Assembly: GCA_051453625.1 (NCBI GenBank)
Contig: JBOZIK010000001.1
Span: forward strand, 239,100,114-239,164,113
Length of the DNA: 64,000 nucleotides
Direction of reading: 5' to 3'
Origin: Welwitschia mirabilis
Lineage: Eukaryota; Gnetophyta; Gnetopsida; Welwitschiales
Position numbers and translations under genes: made by a program. The notes under the pieces are model-generated. The model was not told where the DNA came from and did not search any database. It was given only the letters and a program-made list of their open reading frames with translations. Shown in pieces: positions 47,434 through 60,879 of this stretch; the stretch's first letter is position 1, and every line of letters begins with the position of its first letter.

Positions 47434-49739
47434 GTTTTTAAAAAACAAAACCAAGCATTATATTAAAAGAGTAGTAGTTATAGGAAGGGACAAAAGCATT
47501 CTATGTCAAGGATTACAAGTAAATCTAATTATAGCAAAATCCAGCCTTTAAAAATTCATGGAATATACTATAAGTAAGATATAAGATGTTTATAGCAAAA
47601 TAGGGGTGAAAAACTCCCTAACTCCCAGGACTAAAATAGAACATCACACATCTATGGAAGAACTTATCTAAATTATAAGAAAACATCTAGTTAATAACTC
47701 TTGCAAGTGGGGAATAATTGGTTATGCTCGTGCTGGACTAAGAATCATTCCAATTCATCTACTAGAATCTCAAATTCCTAATTCACCTTTTTAAATTTGT
47801 TTAATCCTACTTGGTTATTATTAGAATGATGTCTTTAAGCTTTCTTTCAAAAACTTATTTTAATAATATTCAATAAAGGTCTATGAGATATATTGAGGNN
47901 NNNNNNNNNNNNNNNNNNNNNNNNNNNNNNNNNNNNNNNNNNNNNNNNNNNNNNNNNNNNNNNNNNNNNNNNNNNNNNNNNNNNNNNNNNNNNNNNNNTA
48001 TACTAAGCCTAATTGCAATTTCCTATTTATAGCATTGATTACTTTTGAAGTGCAAATTTAGGCCACCAACACAATTCATCTACTAGAGTCTCAAATTCCT
48101 AATTCACCTCTTTAAATTGGTTTACTCCTACTTGGTTATTATTAGGATGATGTCTTTAAGATTTCTTTCAAAAAATTATCTTAATAATATTCAATAAAGG
48201 TCTATGAGATATATTGAGGGTCAAGAAGGGACACCTCTTCATCCCATGAATTATGACCAATAGGATTTCTCTTCTTACATAGTTCATATCAATATCCTCA
48301 TAAGTTGCTTAATCTTCTTTTATCTAAGGTGGATTCTGAATGGTACTATGATTTTATTCCCCTATTATGCTTAGGAATATTGATCTCCTTCTTAAGGATT
48401 TCCTCCTAGACTTTCTCTAATTGTGATTATTCCTCTTCCTACACTTATAGGAGTTTTCTCTTAGACTAGTTTAGGTTGAAATTGTTTCTCTTCCTGCATT
48501 GGATACTAAATTAATCTCCCTCTATAGGAGTCTCTTTGGGTGAAGGTGGAGTTAACTCTCTCTAAGTCTAGAAGCCTCCTAGCTCATTTTCCCATTCATG
48601 TTGAGAATCTTTATCATTCTTGTTCCTTTTCTTCTTTTTTCCTTTGGGTTATTGATTTGCCTCTGATTTCTTTCACTAAGGGGAAGGGAAGGGATCCTCT
48701 TTCATCCTTAGATCCCTCATAGATCTCCAAAGAGACATGACAAGACCTAAATACCTTATATTATCCTTTTGTCATAGCATCTAGATGAATAAATAAGGTA
48801 AATTAACTTGGCTTCCTAGGTCTAAGGCCTTGAAAAAGATGAAATGCAATCCTAAAAGCTTTGAATAATACCCCATTTGTATGAAGTATCTATCTACTAA
48901 TTTTACATCTAAACTATAAGGAAGTAGAAGCATCTTTTGACTAATGTATCCACTTAATAGCTTAGGGATGCCTTTTGGGGAAAAAAAAAAGGGAAGCTTA
49001 TCTTTGTCCTATANNNNNNNNNNNNNNNNNNNNNNNNNNNNNNNNNNNNTCCAGTAGGTAAGAAAAGGATTCTTTTGTGACTTCAATTGGGATTCTTCTA
49101 AATGTAGTTTTGCGCCCTCTCCACCTTCTGTACAATAGGGTAATATCTACCTCAGGCTTTTCTTTCAATTTGTACAGAGGCGCTCCCAAGCCTAGGGCCT
49201 ATACCTTGCCCTAAAGGATTAGGCATTCTTTAAAACAAGCTTATATTTACTAATTAATACATTAAAGTGGCCTTCATAACTACCCAAATTTGTAAATGGT
49301 ACCATCTAATTCTCTAGAATATTAATAAGTAATGGAAGGAGTGGTATAATTAAAAATCAAATTATTATGTGTATGTCATATTTGCTAAATCACTAAGCAT
49401 ATCCCATCATTTAAGCATGTCTCAATTGCTTTTCTAATTTTATAGTAATTTGTCATTAATGCAATTAAATTAGAGCTTCAGTTGTATTAATGAAATAGGT
49501 ATTGCGCATCTTATTAACTTGACTGGTATATTGGATAATTAGTAGCAACCTTAATGTAATGTTTAATCAATTAATCTCTTATTAAATTTGATTATGGTCC
49601 TTTAACCAAAAAAAGATCCTAATCTTGTCTAGGATTTACTCACTTTAAAAACTCTTGTATGATTTATTTTTAATCATATTTATTGATGAGAATCATTTTA
49701 GCTATGTCTTCACTATAGATACCTAGCTATGTCAGATTA
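47434..49739 (-). other. 3' part of the LINE block, not resolved
   Basis: The minus strand shows short readable stretches (IPIEVTKESFSYLL near 49060-49100, and a lysine-rich KKKKRNKNDKDSQHEWEN near 48600-48660) that I cannot assign to LINE domains. It may contain a further nested fragment. Gaps at 47899-47998 and 49014-49049. Confidence 0.35.
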
Positions 49740-50314
49740 NNNNNNNNNNNNNNNNNNNNNNNNNNNNNNNNNNNNNNNNNNNNNNNNNNNNNNNNNNNNN
49801 NNNNNNNNNNNNNNNNNNNNNNNNNNNNNNNNNNNNNNNNNNNNNNNNNNNNNNNNNNNNNNNNNNNNNNNNNNNNNNNNNNNNNNNNNNNNNNNNNNNN
49901 NNNNNNNNNNNNNNNNNNNNNNNNNNNNNNNNNNNNNNNNNNNNNNNNNNNNNNNNNNNNNNNNNNNNNNNNNNNNNNNNNNNNNNNNNNNNNNNNNNNN
50001 NNNNNNNNNNNNNNNNNNNNNNNNNNNNNNNNNNNNNNNNNNNNNNNNNNNNNNNNNNNNNNNNNNNNNNNNNNNNNNNNNNNNNNNNNNNNNNNNNNNN
50101 NNNNNNNNNNNNNNNNNNNNNNNNNNNNNNNNNNNNNNNNNNNNNNNNNNNNNNNNNNNNNNNNNNNNNNNNNNNNNNNNNNNNNNNNNNNNNNNNNNNN
50201 NNNNNNNNNNNNNNNNNNNNNNNNNNNNNNNNNNNNNNNNNNNNNNNNNNNNNNNNNNNNNNNNNNNNNNNNNNNNNNNNNNNNNNNNNNNNNNNNNNNN
50301 NNNNNNNNNNNNNN
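49740..50314. other. Assembly gap (575 N)
   Basis: Unsequenced, inside the LINE. Confidence 0.99.
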
Positions 50315-52890
50315 TCCTTGACTTATGCTCCATCTTGGATACTTATAATTAATTAGATCACTTTATTGTTAATCATTCTTAAGTAGTCTTTTGATTATTT
50401 TGTAAGCTCCAGTGAAAAGATAATTTTTTTTCTTAGCCTCCTACCTCTCTGGGTAAGCAATAAACTCATACATACAAACATGAATGCATCTTATATCCTT
50501 CTCTCCTAATCAAATTATGTCCCTCAGCATTCTATTGATTTTTTTTTAATTATAAATTTAGAGGGGTGATAATAAAGGCTATGTACCTAAAGGATGCAAT
50601 TAGGTAGGTATTTTCTAGGATGATTTTAACTTTAGAAGAAAGAAATTTATTCTACCATCCATTGCATTTCCTCTGAATTGACTCCTAGATGAAGTTCTAG
50701 GTTAGTGAATTATGCTAATTTTTGAGGGAAATTCCTAGATATATGTCTTAGAGATCTTCCATTTTGACATTTAAAATTCTAGCAATTTTTCCTATTCTTG
50801 TAATTCTTTTATTAATAATATGAATTTGATACCTATTCCAATTATTTTAAGTCTTGTAGCATCTACAAAGAGATTCATGAAGTTCTTGATAGCTCTAGTC
50901 TATTAGTAGAAGGTTGAGTTATAATAATTATGTCATCTACATAGTGGTTGTTTATGAATATTTGACTTCTTATTTTAATTCTTGTGACTCAATTTCTTTT
51001 TCAAATTTCTTGTGAAACATTCATGATAAATAGAAAGAGGTATGAAGATAAGGAATCTTCCTCCCTTAGTCCTTGACCTATTGAAAAATATTTAGATCTA
51101 TGACTATTAACTTCTACTCTAAACTCAATAGAAGCTTACATGTTAAGCCATAAGTTTGTGATGTTAGAGTTAAATCATATTTTTATAAGCATACAACCTA
51201 AATCCCTCTAGCTCATGGAATCATAGGTTTTTAGTATGTCTAATTTAGCAATGAGTAAATGAAAATTATGCTTTCTAATAGAATGAATGATTATGTAAGT
51301 TATAAGAAGTTTGTCTTGGATCTATCTAGATTGGATGAAGCCAGTTTGGTTCTCAGAGATTACTTTGGGAAGCAAAAGGATGATAGAGCCCACCATTATT
51401 TTTGCAAAGATTCTATAAAGAATGTTATAGATTCCTAGAGGTCTGTAGTCTTTTAGTTTATTAGCATCTCATTTTTTGGGTATGAAAACAACCCTAGTTG
51501 TATTCATATCCATGGAATTGCTTTTATGGTTAAAGATATCTTGTATTACATAATGAAGATTATCTCCCATAATGAAGAAATATTTCTTGAATAGTTCTAC
51601 TAGCTACCCATCTAGCCCTGATTCTCTATTGTTCTTCATAATTTATAGGCCTATATAAACTTCTTCTCCAACTAGTAACTTAATTAGGTGAGCATTATCC
51701 TCATTAGAAATGTTTCTAGATTCCAGGATACGTTTAGGGGTGATATCTTCTCACTCCCACATGTTTTTGAGATAGGTCTACGTTTAGTTGGTAATATCTT
51801 TTTTGTTTTCAACTACTTGCTCTATGATTATAAGCCTTATAATTTTGTTATTTACCCTATGTTGGTTAGCCTATTAGAAGAAAACTGTGGTATTGCTTTC
51901 CCCTTCTTTAAGCTAGTTAATCTTGGATCTTTCCCTTTAATAATGCTCCTCATTTGCATTTGTTTTCTAAAATTCCATTAGGCATCTGTAATCCTCATTA
52001 AAATGGCTATTCTAATCTATCCCACATTTTTACTTTACTTATATCTCCTATAATTCTTTCTCTAGTTTCTTTTTTGACTCATATCATTCATTGTTCTTCC
52101 TTCTATTATCCTTGATATGTTCCTTAAGAGTGTTTAGGCCTTTGTATAAAAAGGTTAAAGGAAGAGTAGCATCATATTAGTTTGAGATCTTTTCAACTAT
52201 CCTTTTAGTCTATTCCCTCAACATTTAGTATCACTCCATCTGAAATGGAGGTCTAGGGAGCATTATCACCCCTATTCTAAATTTAATTAGTCAATGATCA
52301 AAGGCTACTTTGTTTAGTTCCCATAATTGATATCTTGATTATATCCTTTTCAATTAAAATTTAATTGATTCTAAACATAACTTAGTTACCTTTTATTCTC
52401 CTATTATATCAAAAGTATTTAGATCCTATGATCAGGATATCTAAGAAATCATATTTCTTCATAAAATCTCTAAGGATTTCTACCCCTCTACTATTCTAGT
52501 TTTCCCACCCTATTTTCTCCCATCTATTAAGGCATTGGGTAAAATTCCCTACAACTATCCATTTGGCTTTGTTTACTACTAAACTTTATAAATCATTTAG
52601 CATAGAAGCTTTATCTAGGTTATTCTAAGAGTTGTACACATTTGTGATAATTCATGCTTCTTCTTTAAGGGAGATTGTTAAGTGATTTTTTCTAGTATGG
52701 ACAAAGTTTATCTCCTTTTTCATGAGGGTTATAATTCCTCCTTAATTTCCTTGAGCTATAGAGGTAAATTTGTTTCCCTATTACTAAAGTTATCTAATTT
52801 CATGCTATTATATATCTTCATCTCTTGTAAACAAACTAAGATAATGTTGAATTTACTAATTAAGTCTCTTAGGGTCTTCTTTTTATAATA
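50315..52890 (-). pseudogene. LINE ORF2: endonuclease and reverse transcriptase
   Basis: From right to left on the minus strand: KKTLRDLISKFNIILVCLQE (start of the apurinic-type endonuclease, first residues missing), then RVVFIPKK, DYRPLGIYNILYRIFAKIMV, PKVISENQTGFIQSRQI (reverse transcriptase motifs 0-2a), IGQGLREEDSLSSYLFLFIM (motif 4) and NNHYVDDIII (catalytic Y-x-D-D at 50932-50943), followed by the YLGI-type connection near 50690. This is the domain order of plant L1-like ORF2. Many stops are present, so it is dead. The plus-strand open frames at 51688-51981 and 52682-52888 are its antisense. Confidence 0.85.
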
Positions 52891-52903
52891 GGACCTTGAT
52901 CCC

Positions 52904-53085
52904 CTACTTTCCTATGAAGTTTTACAATACATTTCTCAAACTCTTTCTTTTGTCTTTCTTTTTAATTATAACTTTTAAGTTAAGAAAGATTGCATGAATT
53001 TTGAAAAACCTATCCTAATTATATTTATGAAAAGAATGATAACGAGTATTAACTCAATTAAATCTAGTTCATTATACCAAAAAAA
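52904..53085 (+). mobile_element. 3' LTR of the family C element, right end
   Basis: CTATGAAGTTTTACAATACA, GTTAAGAAAGATTGCATGAA and GAGTATTAACTCAATTAAAT align with 37999-38165. The end is blurred by an A run (about 53080-53087). Confidence 0.75.
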
Positions 53086-56000
53086 AGATAATAAATAATA
53101 GAATGAGAGCATTAACAACTATAGATAAAATATTCCATCAACATAGTAAAAGTAGTTACAATTCAATAGATTCCTTAGTATTCTATAAAATTAAGAAAGA
53201 AATGGAATAAAGCCAACCATAGTGCATATAATTAATTACAATGGTTATAATTAAATCTATTTTTTAGCATTTTATAAAATTAAGTAAAGAACAAAATAAA
53301 TCCAACTACAATTCATATCATTACTTACAACAGTTACAAGATAAACAAAATCATTAACATTTACTAAAATAAATAATTCATGAAATAAAGCCAAATCATG
53401 ATGCATCACATTAATTTTAGTATTTATAAAGGAAAAGACACCATTATAATAGTTTTAGTACTTACAAAAGAAAGGCTACTATGTAAAGAATTTCATATCA
53501 AATAATAATATGATAATCAAGAATATAGTAATTAAATTAACTTAATGGGGATTTAAATACTTAGACATTTAAAACAAAGACATGACCTAAAGTAAATAGA
53601 ACATGATAATATTATGAAGAAAGACTAATAAGAAAAGTAGCTTTTACATATTCGTCATTGACTTTTGAATTAATTGTTATAACGTTTATCAAGAGAAACT
53701 TAAAGTAATTGATGTATTAATCTATGTTAGTGGATTACCATGCTATAGAAATGTCTTAGCACTCTAAATGTGGTGATAATCTAATTCTTAGATTTATCAT
53801 CTAGGGGTTTTTATTGGATATTTTCCATGTTCCCATTATTATTTATTTTTATTTCTTAGATAATTCCTTTCATAAATTTATTTATTCACTATTTTTAAAT
53901 CAATGGTAAAACCCATATTTACATACATCCCATTTAGTTTCTTTATAAATCCATTATTTCTATTAACAAGTGGTTATAATAACTATGTCCATGTTTACTT
54001 CTCCCACTTTCGATGTATTTTTCCTATTATTATTATAATATACGAGTATTTAAATTAATCAATGATAATGAAAAATTTGAACTTACTTTATTAATTATTG
54101 TTGTGTCACATCTTATTAAATGATTTGTGCTGAGCGCATAGTATGAAGAAAATTCATCCAAATAAAATGGTAGAAAAATAATTATTTAGAAGATGAGAAA
54201 AGTAAAATTCATGAAATATATATTCATGATATTTTAATAATTATAAAACATATAATAATAAAATTTTCATGTAACAAATTCAACATTGCAAAATTATTAT
54301 AAGATCTTTCAAATTCAATAAAATGAAAATTTAGGTTACAAATAATTAGATAGCCAGCTATAGATAATGGACTAGTCAAAAGGTTATGTAATAGAATTCT
54401 TATCAGATGCTTAAAATTAATAAAATCCTCTGAAGTAATGAAAGAATCCCATTTTAGAATTTGTATTTCACACTAGGAGGTAGTTAATTTTGACTTTTCA
54501 TATTATCTAAGTAGGATATTATTAAAACACTTTAACTCATCATTGTTCATTTTATGTTAAAAGATATTCTAGTTATTAATTTTATTCTTAATCAATAAAT
54601 AAATAGTAAATTAACTATTTAATCAATTACATCTTGATATTTAAAAAAAAAATACTAGACATGATTGATTCAATAAATATACCATAATTAGAATAACATT
54701 GCTTTATCATTATAGCTCTAGAGCTTTTTAAAAATGGGTAGAAGCTAATCCTGAAAAAAAATGATAATAATACAAGTTATTAAATTTATATCTAAAAGAT
54801 TATCTATCATTTTAATAGTCCATTAATTACATGTCAAATAATAACACTTAATTTACATCTTTTAAACTTTAATCTTTCTTTAAAAAAATTTAAAGTAAAT
54901 ACTTATTTTCATCACCATGATGTTCATAACCAAATGGACAAGCTGAGACTACTAATAAATTAATTATTAATTTATTAAATTGATTAATGGAAAATAATAA
55001 GAAATCATGGCATGCAAAACTGATACTTTCACTATGGAAATATAAGATAATAGTTAAAATAATCATTAAATCAAGGTCATTTAAATTAACTTATTAGTCA
55101 CTACTACGTTTTTCAAATCAAAATTTAAATCCAAAGATTAAAAACTTTAATATAAGATATTAAAATTTCGGATAAAAAACAAGCTAGATTAATATAATCA
55201 AAAATTTTAGATGAAAACATAAAAAATATTTAAATTAAAATCAATTATATCAAAGATGAATTACTCAAGCATGTAATAAAAACTCAAAAGAAAGGTGACT
55301 TGAACAAGGTAAATTAGTTTTAAAACCAATCCTTTTAGAGATTAAATGTTAATTCTCTTTGATTTCACTTGGATCATGTAAAATATCTAGAAGACATGAA
55401 AAGAAAACCTATAAATAATGGACATTACAAATAATGAAGAACAAGAACATATGCTTCTTTATTTTCTTATTATTAACATAAAAATTTATGTTTTAAATTA
55501 CACTATTTTCTTTTGTAGAAAATGTCTTAACTTTTAAGAAAGAAGAATGAAATTCATTACATGTTATTACCATGTTCAAAATACAACAACTATACTTATT
55601 CAACATCTTAATCAAATGGGATTTCCAAAAATTGGTAAAAAGAAGTAATAATCTCCCACTATCAATATCAAAATTAAATAATCAAACAATAAAGACTATT
55701 TTATTATCCTTTCTAATTATTTTAGCAATATGAAATGTTTCATTAATTCTTCGCTTACATAAAGTTACTTCTAAAATAAATTTTAGTCAATTCCATCACT
55801 TCAAAAAAATGAAGATGATATTACTTTTAGAGGATCATCAAACTTCAAATGGAGGGGTGAATGAGTTTAATCAAATAAACCTTTAACAACTAATAAATAT
55901 AAATATTAAAAATAAATTTTATCAGTTTATTTGATTTCGTAACTTAGATATGTCCATGCATAAAGATCATATTTCCTTCACATCTTTGAATATCCTTAAC

Positions 56001-56570
56001 TTATAAAAATAGTGGTTTTGGAGTATCGCTAATCGTACAAATAACTAAGATATTCCTCTTAAGATAGCACTCTATTTCCCTCAAGGCTTATAATACAATA
56101 ATCTCCAATAAGTGTTTTCAAGCATTTGTCATAACTTAAGATGGGCATTCATGCAAGGTTGCCTTAAACTTTTGGAATCCCCAAGTAATGAACCCTAAAA
56201 AGAGATATAGGTAAAGTGATTTTAGACTAGAAACAAGAGATTCAAAAATTCATATATTCTAACAAAGAAGTGCTAAAACTTATAATTAGAGAAGAAACAA
56301 GCCTAAGATAATGTATTGAGTAAAATTTCTTGAGTTATTCCTCAATGTATTCACCTAATAATATTAATATGGCATGGAATTATCAATGTATGAGCATAGA
56401 ATGTAAGATGTCTTTAGTGATTATGTCTTTTAATTTATCCCTAAAAGATTTTATCTTGTAGAGTACTAATTAATCATTCAAAAATTCTTTCAATGATTTT
56501 TCTTTATGTTTTTTAAATTCTCAAGTGAATTAGTTAGTTAATCTAAGAAATAATTGTTTAAATTAGTTTG
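53086..56570. other. No recognisable gene
   Basis: About 3.5 kb of very AT-rich sequence with no long frame, domain or RNA gene seen on either strand. Confidence 0.5.
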
Positions 56571-57076
56571 AATGCTCTCTAATGGATATAAATGGGTAGT
56601 TCCCATCCTCCAATATCTATTTTTATTTTGTATCAATTTTTAAGATAGATATATTTAATCTCAAAAACGACTTTTACAAGTAGATGTCTTTAATTTAATA
56701 GATGTCTTTTAAATGGGCATCTTCACTTTAATATAAATGTCTTTCATATACTTGCTTAGATTTCATTAAGCTTTGAATTAATGTTTCTCTATTCCTCTAG
56801 AATCAAGAATTCCATGTGTAAAAATTGTTGTGAACTATAGAGAATGAATAGATCATAAATTTCATCTTACTGGTATAAACCAACTTTTTCTTTCTTTAGT
56901 CTAAAATAGAAATCTTTCATAACATAGAAATCTTTCTTGAGTGCATCTAGTGTATATGCATTTCCATCGATAGACATATTCCTTCTATTTTATATTTAAT
57001 GTTAGTATAGATGTATTTCTCTTATTTTATATTTAATTTTAATATAGATGTCTACCATATTTTAAATGTCTTTTTG
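56571..57076. repeat. Cluster of AGATGTCTTT-type motifs
   Basis: Between about 56670 and 57105 the motif (A)GATGTCTTT recurs several times (AGATGTCTTTAATT, AGATGTCTTTTAAA, AAATGTCTTTCATA, AGATGTCTACCATA, AAATGTCTTTTTGA). Similar motifs reappear at 60510-60680. It looks like subterminal or internal repeats of an unidentified transposon. Confidence 0.5.
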
Positions 57077-57674
57077 ATAGATGTCTTTCATATCATAGAC
57101 ATCTATACTCAAAATTTATGCAAGCTTTGTAAACTCTAAATTAAATAATCTTTAACTTTAAGTATTTTATTTGAACTTTTTAAGTGTTGAAACACTAGTT
57201 TTTCTAATCTATGATCCTTGTTTTCATTTGAAGTATTGTACCAACTTGAGAGATATCTTAAATACCATGTTTAGACATCAAACATATTGCATTTAATAAA
57301 TGCAATTATTAAAACTAGGATTTTGGCAATAAATCCCCTTTTCTTAATCATGTTCAAAACTTAAAAAATCAAACTAGTGTAAGCTTTAATACTTATAGTT
57401 AATATTTTATAAAATTAAGTAAAAAGTAGAGATATAATAGCACAATAATTTAGCAATAACTAATCAGATCATAAGTGCATAAAAAATTAAGGATTAAAAA
57501 AATGGTAAACCATCTCATGAAATATCCAACATGCCATAATAGGTGTTATTGTCAATACTAATACATCATAAATGTACTGTTTAATGAATACACTAAAGTA
57601 AAATATAATAACACAATAAATAAGAGCTATAAAAGAATAATATGTATGCAAAACTGCATGAGTGACATTAAGCA
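57077..57674. repeat. Segment repeated across a 100-N gap, copy 1
   Basis: Nearly identical to 57775-58372. Copy 1 stops exactly at the left edge of the gap and copy 2 starts exactly at its right edge, which indicates unmerged overlapping contigs. Confidence 0.9.
57078..57105. repeat. 28-bp palindrome (9-bp arms TAGATGTCT / AGACATCTA)
   Basis: Perfect 9-bp inverted arms around a 10-base centre (TTCATATCAT), able to form a hairpin. Present again at 57776-57803 in the repeated segment, and in degenerate form near 60565-60595. Confidence 0.7.
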
Positions 57675-57774
57675 NNNNNNNNNNNNNNNNNNNNNNNNNN
57701 NNNNNNNNNNNNNNNNNNNNNNNNNNNNNNNNNNNNNNNNNNNNNNNNNNNNNNNNNNNNNNNNNNNNNNNNNN

Positions 57775-58372
57775 GTAGATGTCTTTCATATCATAGACAT
57801 CTATACTCAAAATTTATCCAAGATTTGTAAACTCTAAATTAAATAATATTTAACTTTAAATATTTTGTTTGAACTTTTTAAGTGTTAAAGCACTATTTTT
57901 TCTAATCTATGATCCTTGTTTTCATTCGAAGTATTGTACCAACTTGAGAGATATCTTAACTACCATGTTTAGACATCAAACATATTGCATTTAATAAATG
58001 AAATTATTAAAACTAGGATTTTGGCAATAAATCCCCTTTTCTTAATCATGTTCAAAACTTAAAAAATCATACTAGTGTAAGCTTTAATAATTATAGTTAA
58101 GATTTTATAAAATTAAGTAAAAAGTAGAGATATAATAGCACAATAATTTAGCAATAACTAATAAGGGCATAAGTGCATAAAAAATTAAGGTTTAAAAAAA
58201 TGGTAAACCATCTCATGAAATATCCAACATGCCATAATAAGTGTTATTGTCAATACTAATACATCATAAATGTACTATCTAATGAATACAGTAAAGTAAA
58301 ATATAAAAACACAATAAATAAGAGCTATAAAAGATTAATATGTATGCAAGAATGCATGAGTGACATTAAGCA
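57775..58372. repeat. Segment repeated across a 100-N gap, copy 2
   Basis: See copy 1. After 58372 the sequence continues uniquely. Confidence 0.9.
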
Positions 58373-60500
58373 TAATATTAGTTGTAAAAAAGACCACTTA
58401 ATATCTCAAATCTAGTTACCTCTAGAACTCATGCAAATGTCCATAAAATTTTCATGTAGATTTAGAATGTCAATGTAGATTTATGCATTGTTTCCCTCTT
58501 TTTGAACATTACAAAGGCTTAGTCCTTAAGTGCTAATTTATTAGTATAGTAAAATTCATCCTCTATGTTATCACTTTTACCATTACTATCACATGTAGAG
58601 CATGTCTAAACTATACATGAAGATGATAAAGTGGAAGGAGGATTGAATAATTTTCATGATGATCTTCGTGATGACTCTCCATTAACCTATGAGGCTTATC
58701 ACTTCATATGACTATATGTATGAGGGACGATGGAGGTTCCAAAGAAATTAGTGATTGTAGTAGCAATAAAATTAGATCTAAAAGATGGAGTTACACTAAG
58801 TTATGAGCATAAATGGGAAGTTATAATGATGATGATGATAAAAGTGAATAAGATTGTAAAGAAACAGGCAACTATTATAGAGCTGGTGGTGATCAAGAGG
58901 TCTGTGTAAGATGGTAAATAGGAAGTTTAAGGTGTGATCTATAAAAGATAAGAGACACATCATCATCCAAGTCATCTAACTCCTCATAGTGCTATTATGC
59001 AAAAGGCTTGTCCTCCCTCTTGTTCTATGTTCCATTCTCATCTAAGTTAGATGTAGCTAATTTCTCTAATTCCTCTATCTCACCTAAGTTATATATTATG
59101 CCTCTAGGTGAGAGACTCTCCTTTAATTCTTCCTACTCTAAACTTAACAAAGTATGATTCCACATGATTTTCCACCTAATCATAGGGGTCTGTCCCTCAC
59201 TTGTTTTATGTTTATTATTTTTCAATCTCAAAATATTTATATCAATTTTTCCCAACCATTTTTGCAATGGCATAGAAGCCCTTCTTTACTAAGGAAAAGA
59301 TATGAGAACATGCAGACTTAGATCTTTAAACTTGATTTTTTGGAGGCCTTTTACTTGTGTCCTTCCTAGGCTAAATAAATGCTCGTTCCTTCTTACTGAA
59401 CTTAAATAAAGGAATCTTTAGCCTTATAAGATTCACTTGTAGCACTGTGATTCATGCATTATTGATGATGAGGCTAATCAAGCACAAATAGCCCAAGGAA
59501 TTACCCTTATAAAATAATATTATAATATTCATGTAAAGCATGCATCCAATAGTAATATAACTATTACCTCTAACTAGGATGTTGTAAAATGAAATCAAGC
59601 TTAATATGGAGGCATCAAAATCCATGTATTTGCTTTCAATATTTTCATGAAATTCCCTTTTTGAATTACTAAAAATTATAATGATAAAGTTATAGTGAAA
59701 TACTCTAAATATCTAACATTTGAAAATATTAAGAAATAAATGCATGAATAACTAAGGAAGATTCAAAACATCTATGCTAAATAAACTATTAATAATGCTA
59801 GTGATAAATTTAATAGAGTACCTTTGACCTGAGTTTAAAAGTTCCTTATAGATTCATAATTATATGAACATTGATATAGAATTCTCATACCACTAGATCT
59901 ATAATGCTCTATTCTATCTAGACTATCATTTTCCATCTAACACAATAGAAGTAGAAGAGGATTTGATCTTTTATGTAATTATGAAAACCTAAGATTTTTT
60001 ATATAATAATAAAATTTCTAATCATGAATTAAACCTTCTCTAGGTTGATATTGAGTAGTCTAGGTTTCTTGATATCCTCCTTACCTCTAGTTAAGATGAA
60101 GGTCTTTCTTATTATCATATTTACTTGAGAAACAATAAAAAAATAATAAGTCATATAATGAAAACTCATAAAAACTACTATAAATATGCACCTATGAGAG
60201 ATTTCCACTTATTCTTGCTTACTATGTAGGCTTTTACCAAAACAAATATGTCGATCCAAAGATAATTAAGAAAAGAAGAGACCTTGGATACATTGAGAGG
60301 AAGAGGTACTAAGAAAAAAAGTGAAAATGAAAGTTAATATTATATTTCTCACTTAAAAATGACCCTAAATCATAGTTCTCATGCAAATATTTTATTTTTG
60401 GATTCATAGTACCAAGGAGATCTACCCCTTAAAAGACACCTAACATGAAAGTAATAGACTTCTACATCAATGAAATATGTATACCTCTAAGATTATTTAA
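58373..60500. other. No recognisable gene
   Basis: AT-rich. A somewhat less AT-rich stretch at 58950-59430 gives short readable minus-strand pieces, but no family is recognised. The 3' LTR of the copia element should lie at or below 60.85 kb, but its limits are not visible. Confidence 0.4.
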
Positions 60501-60509
60501 AAAATAACC

Positions 60510-60680
60510 TGAGTAAAGATGTCTATCATATCAAAAACATTTAAAATGTAAAAATTAGATATCTACCTATGTGAAAGGCATCTAAACTAACTTGCCAAGG
60601 ATTCATATCAAAGATATCTTTATGCATGAAAGATGTCTTCATCATAAATGTCTAAACTCCAAACAGATGTTTGTCCTACA
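60510..60680. repeat. Second cluster of AGATGTCT-type motifs
   Basis: AAGATGTCTATCATATC, GATATCTACC, AAAGGCATCTAAAC, AAAGATATCTTTATG and AAAGATGTCTTCATC within 170 bases, in both orientations. Related to the cluster at 56.7-57.1 kb. Confidence 0.5.
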
Positions 60681-60879
60681 TTTCTAAAAACTTCTATAAT
60701 TCCTCCATTTGAAGACATTATTAGAAAATTTAACTCACAATTGATAGGATATAATAAAATTCTAAATTTTAAATTAAAATGAAAGCTTAAAATAAATGTT
60801 AAGTATTATTGTTTTTGTTTTAACACTTAAATGATAACACAAGTGATATGCTGAGCTAAAATTGGAAAGAAATTGCTTT

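Larger units (their letters stand above)
47414..52923 (-). mobile_element. 5'-truncated LINE (L1-like) inserted in the 3' LTR
   Basis: CTACTTTCTTATGAATTTTT (47414-47433) and CTACTTTCCTATGAAGTTTT (52904-52923) are imperfect 20-bp copies of the same LTR site. They form the target duplication around a minus-strand LINE at about 47434-52903. The LINE starts (right side) abruptly within the endonuclease domain, as expected from incomplete target-primed reverse transcription. It ends (left side) at a T/A-rich tract (TTTTTGTTTTTA) that would be the poly(A) tail on the minus strand. LTR sequence resumes right after the second copy. Part of the length is duplicated around a 100-N gap (47751-47898 and 48072-48219). 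Confidence 0.8.
36920..53085 (+). mobile_element. Ty3/gypsy retrotransposon (family C), interrupted by a LINE
   Basis: Order on the plus strand: 5' LTR (36920-38165), tRNA-Asp primer-binding site, gag, protease, reverse transcriptase, RNase H, integrase, post-pol region, polypurine tract (ACAAGGGG at 46247-46254), and 3' LTR (46256 to the gap, resuming at 52904-53085). The 3' LTR is split by a LINE. All coding parts contain stops and frameshifts. Part of the apparent length comes from sequence repeated on both sides of gaps. The order with integrase last, and the motif set, are those of plant Ty3/gypsy elements. Confidence 0.85.

Noticed and set aside
51688-51981. 97-codon plus-strand frame
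   Set aside because: Antisense to LINE ORF2, whose reverse transcriptase motifs are on the minus strand.
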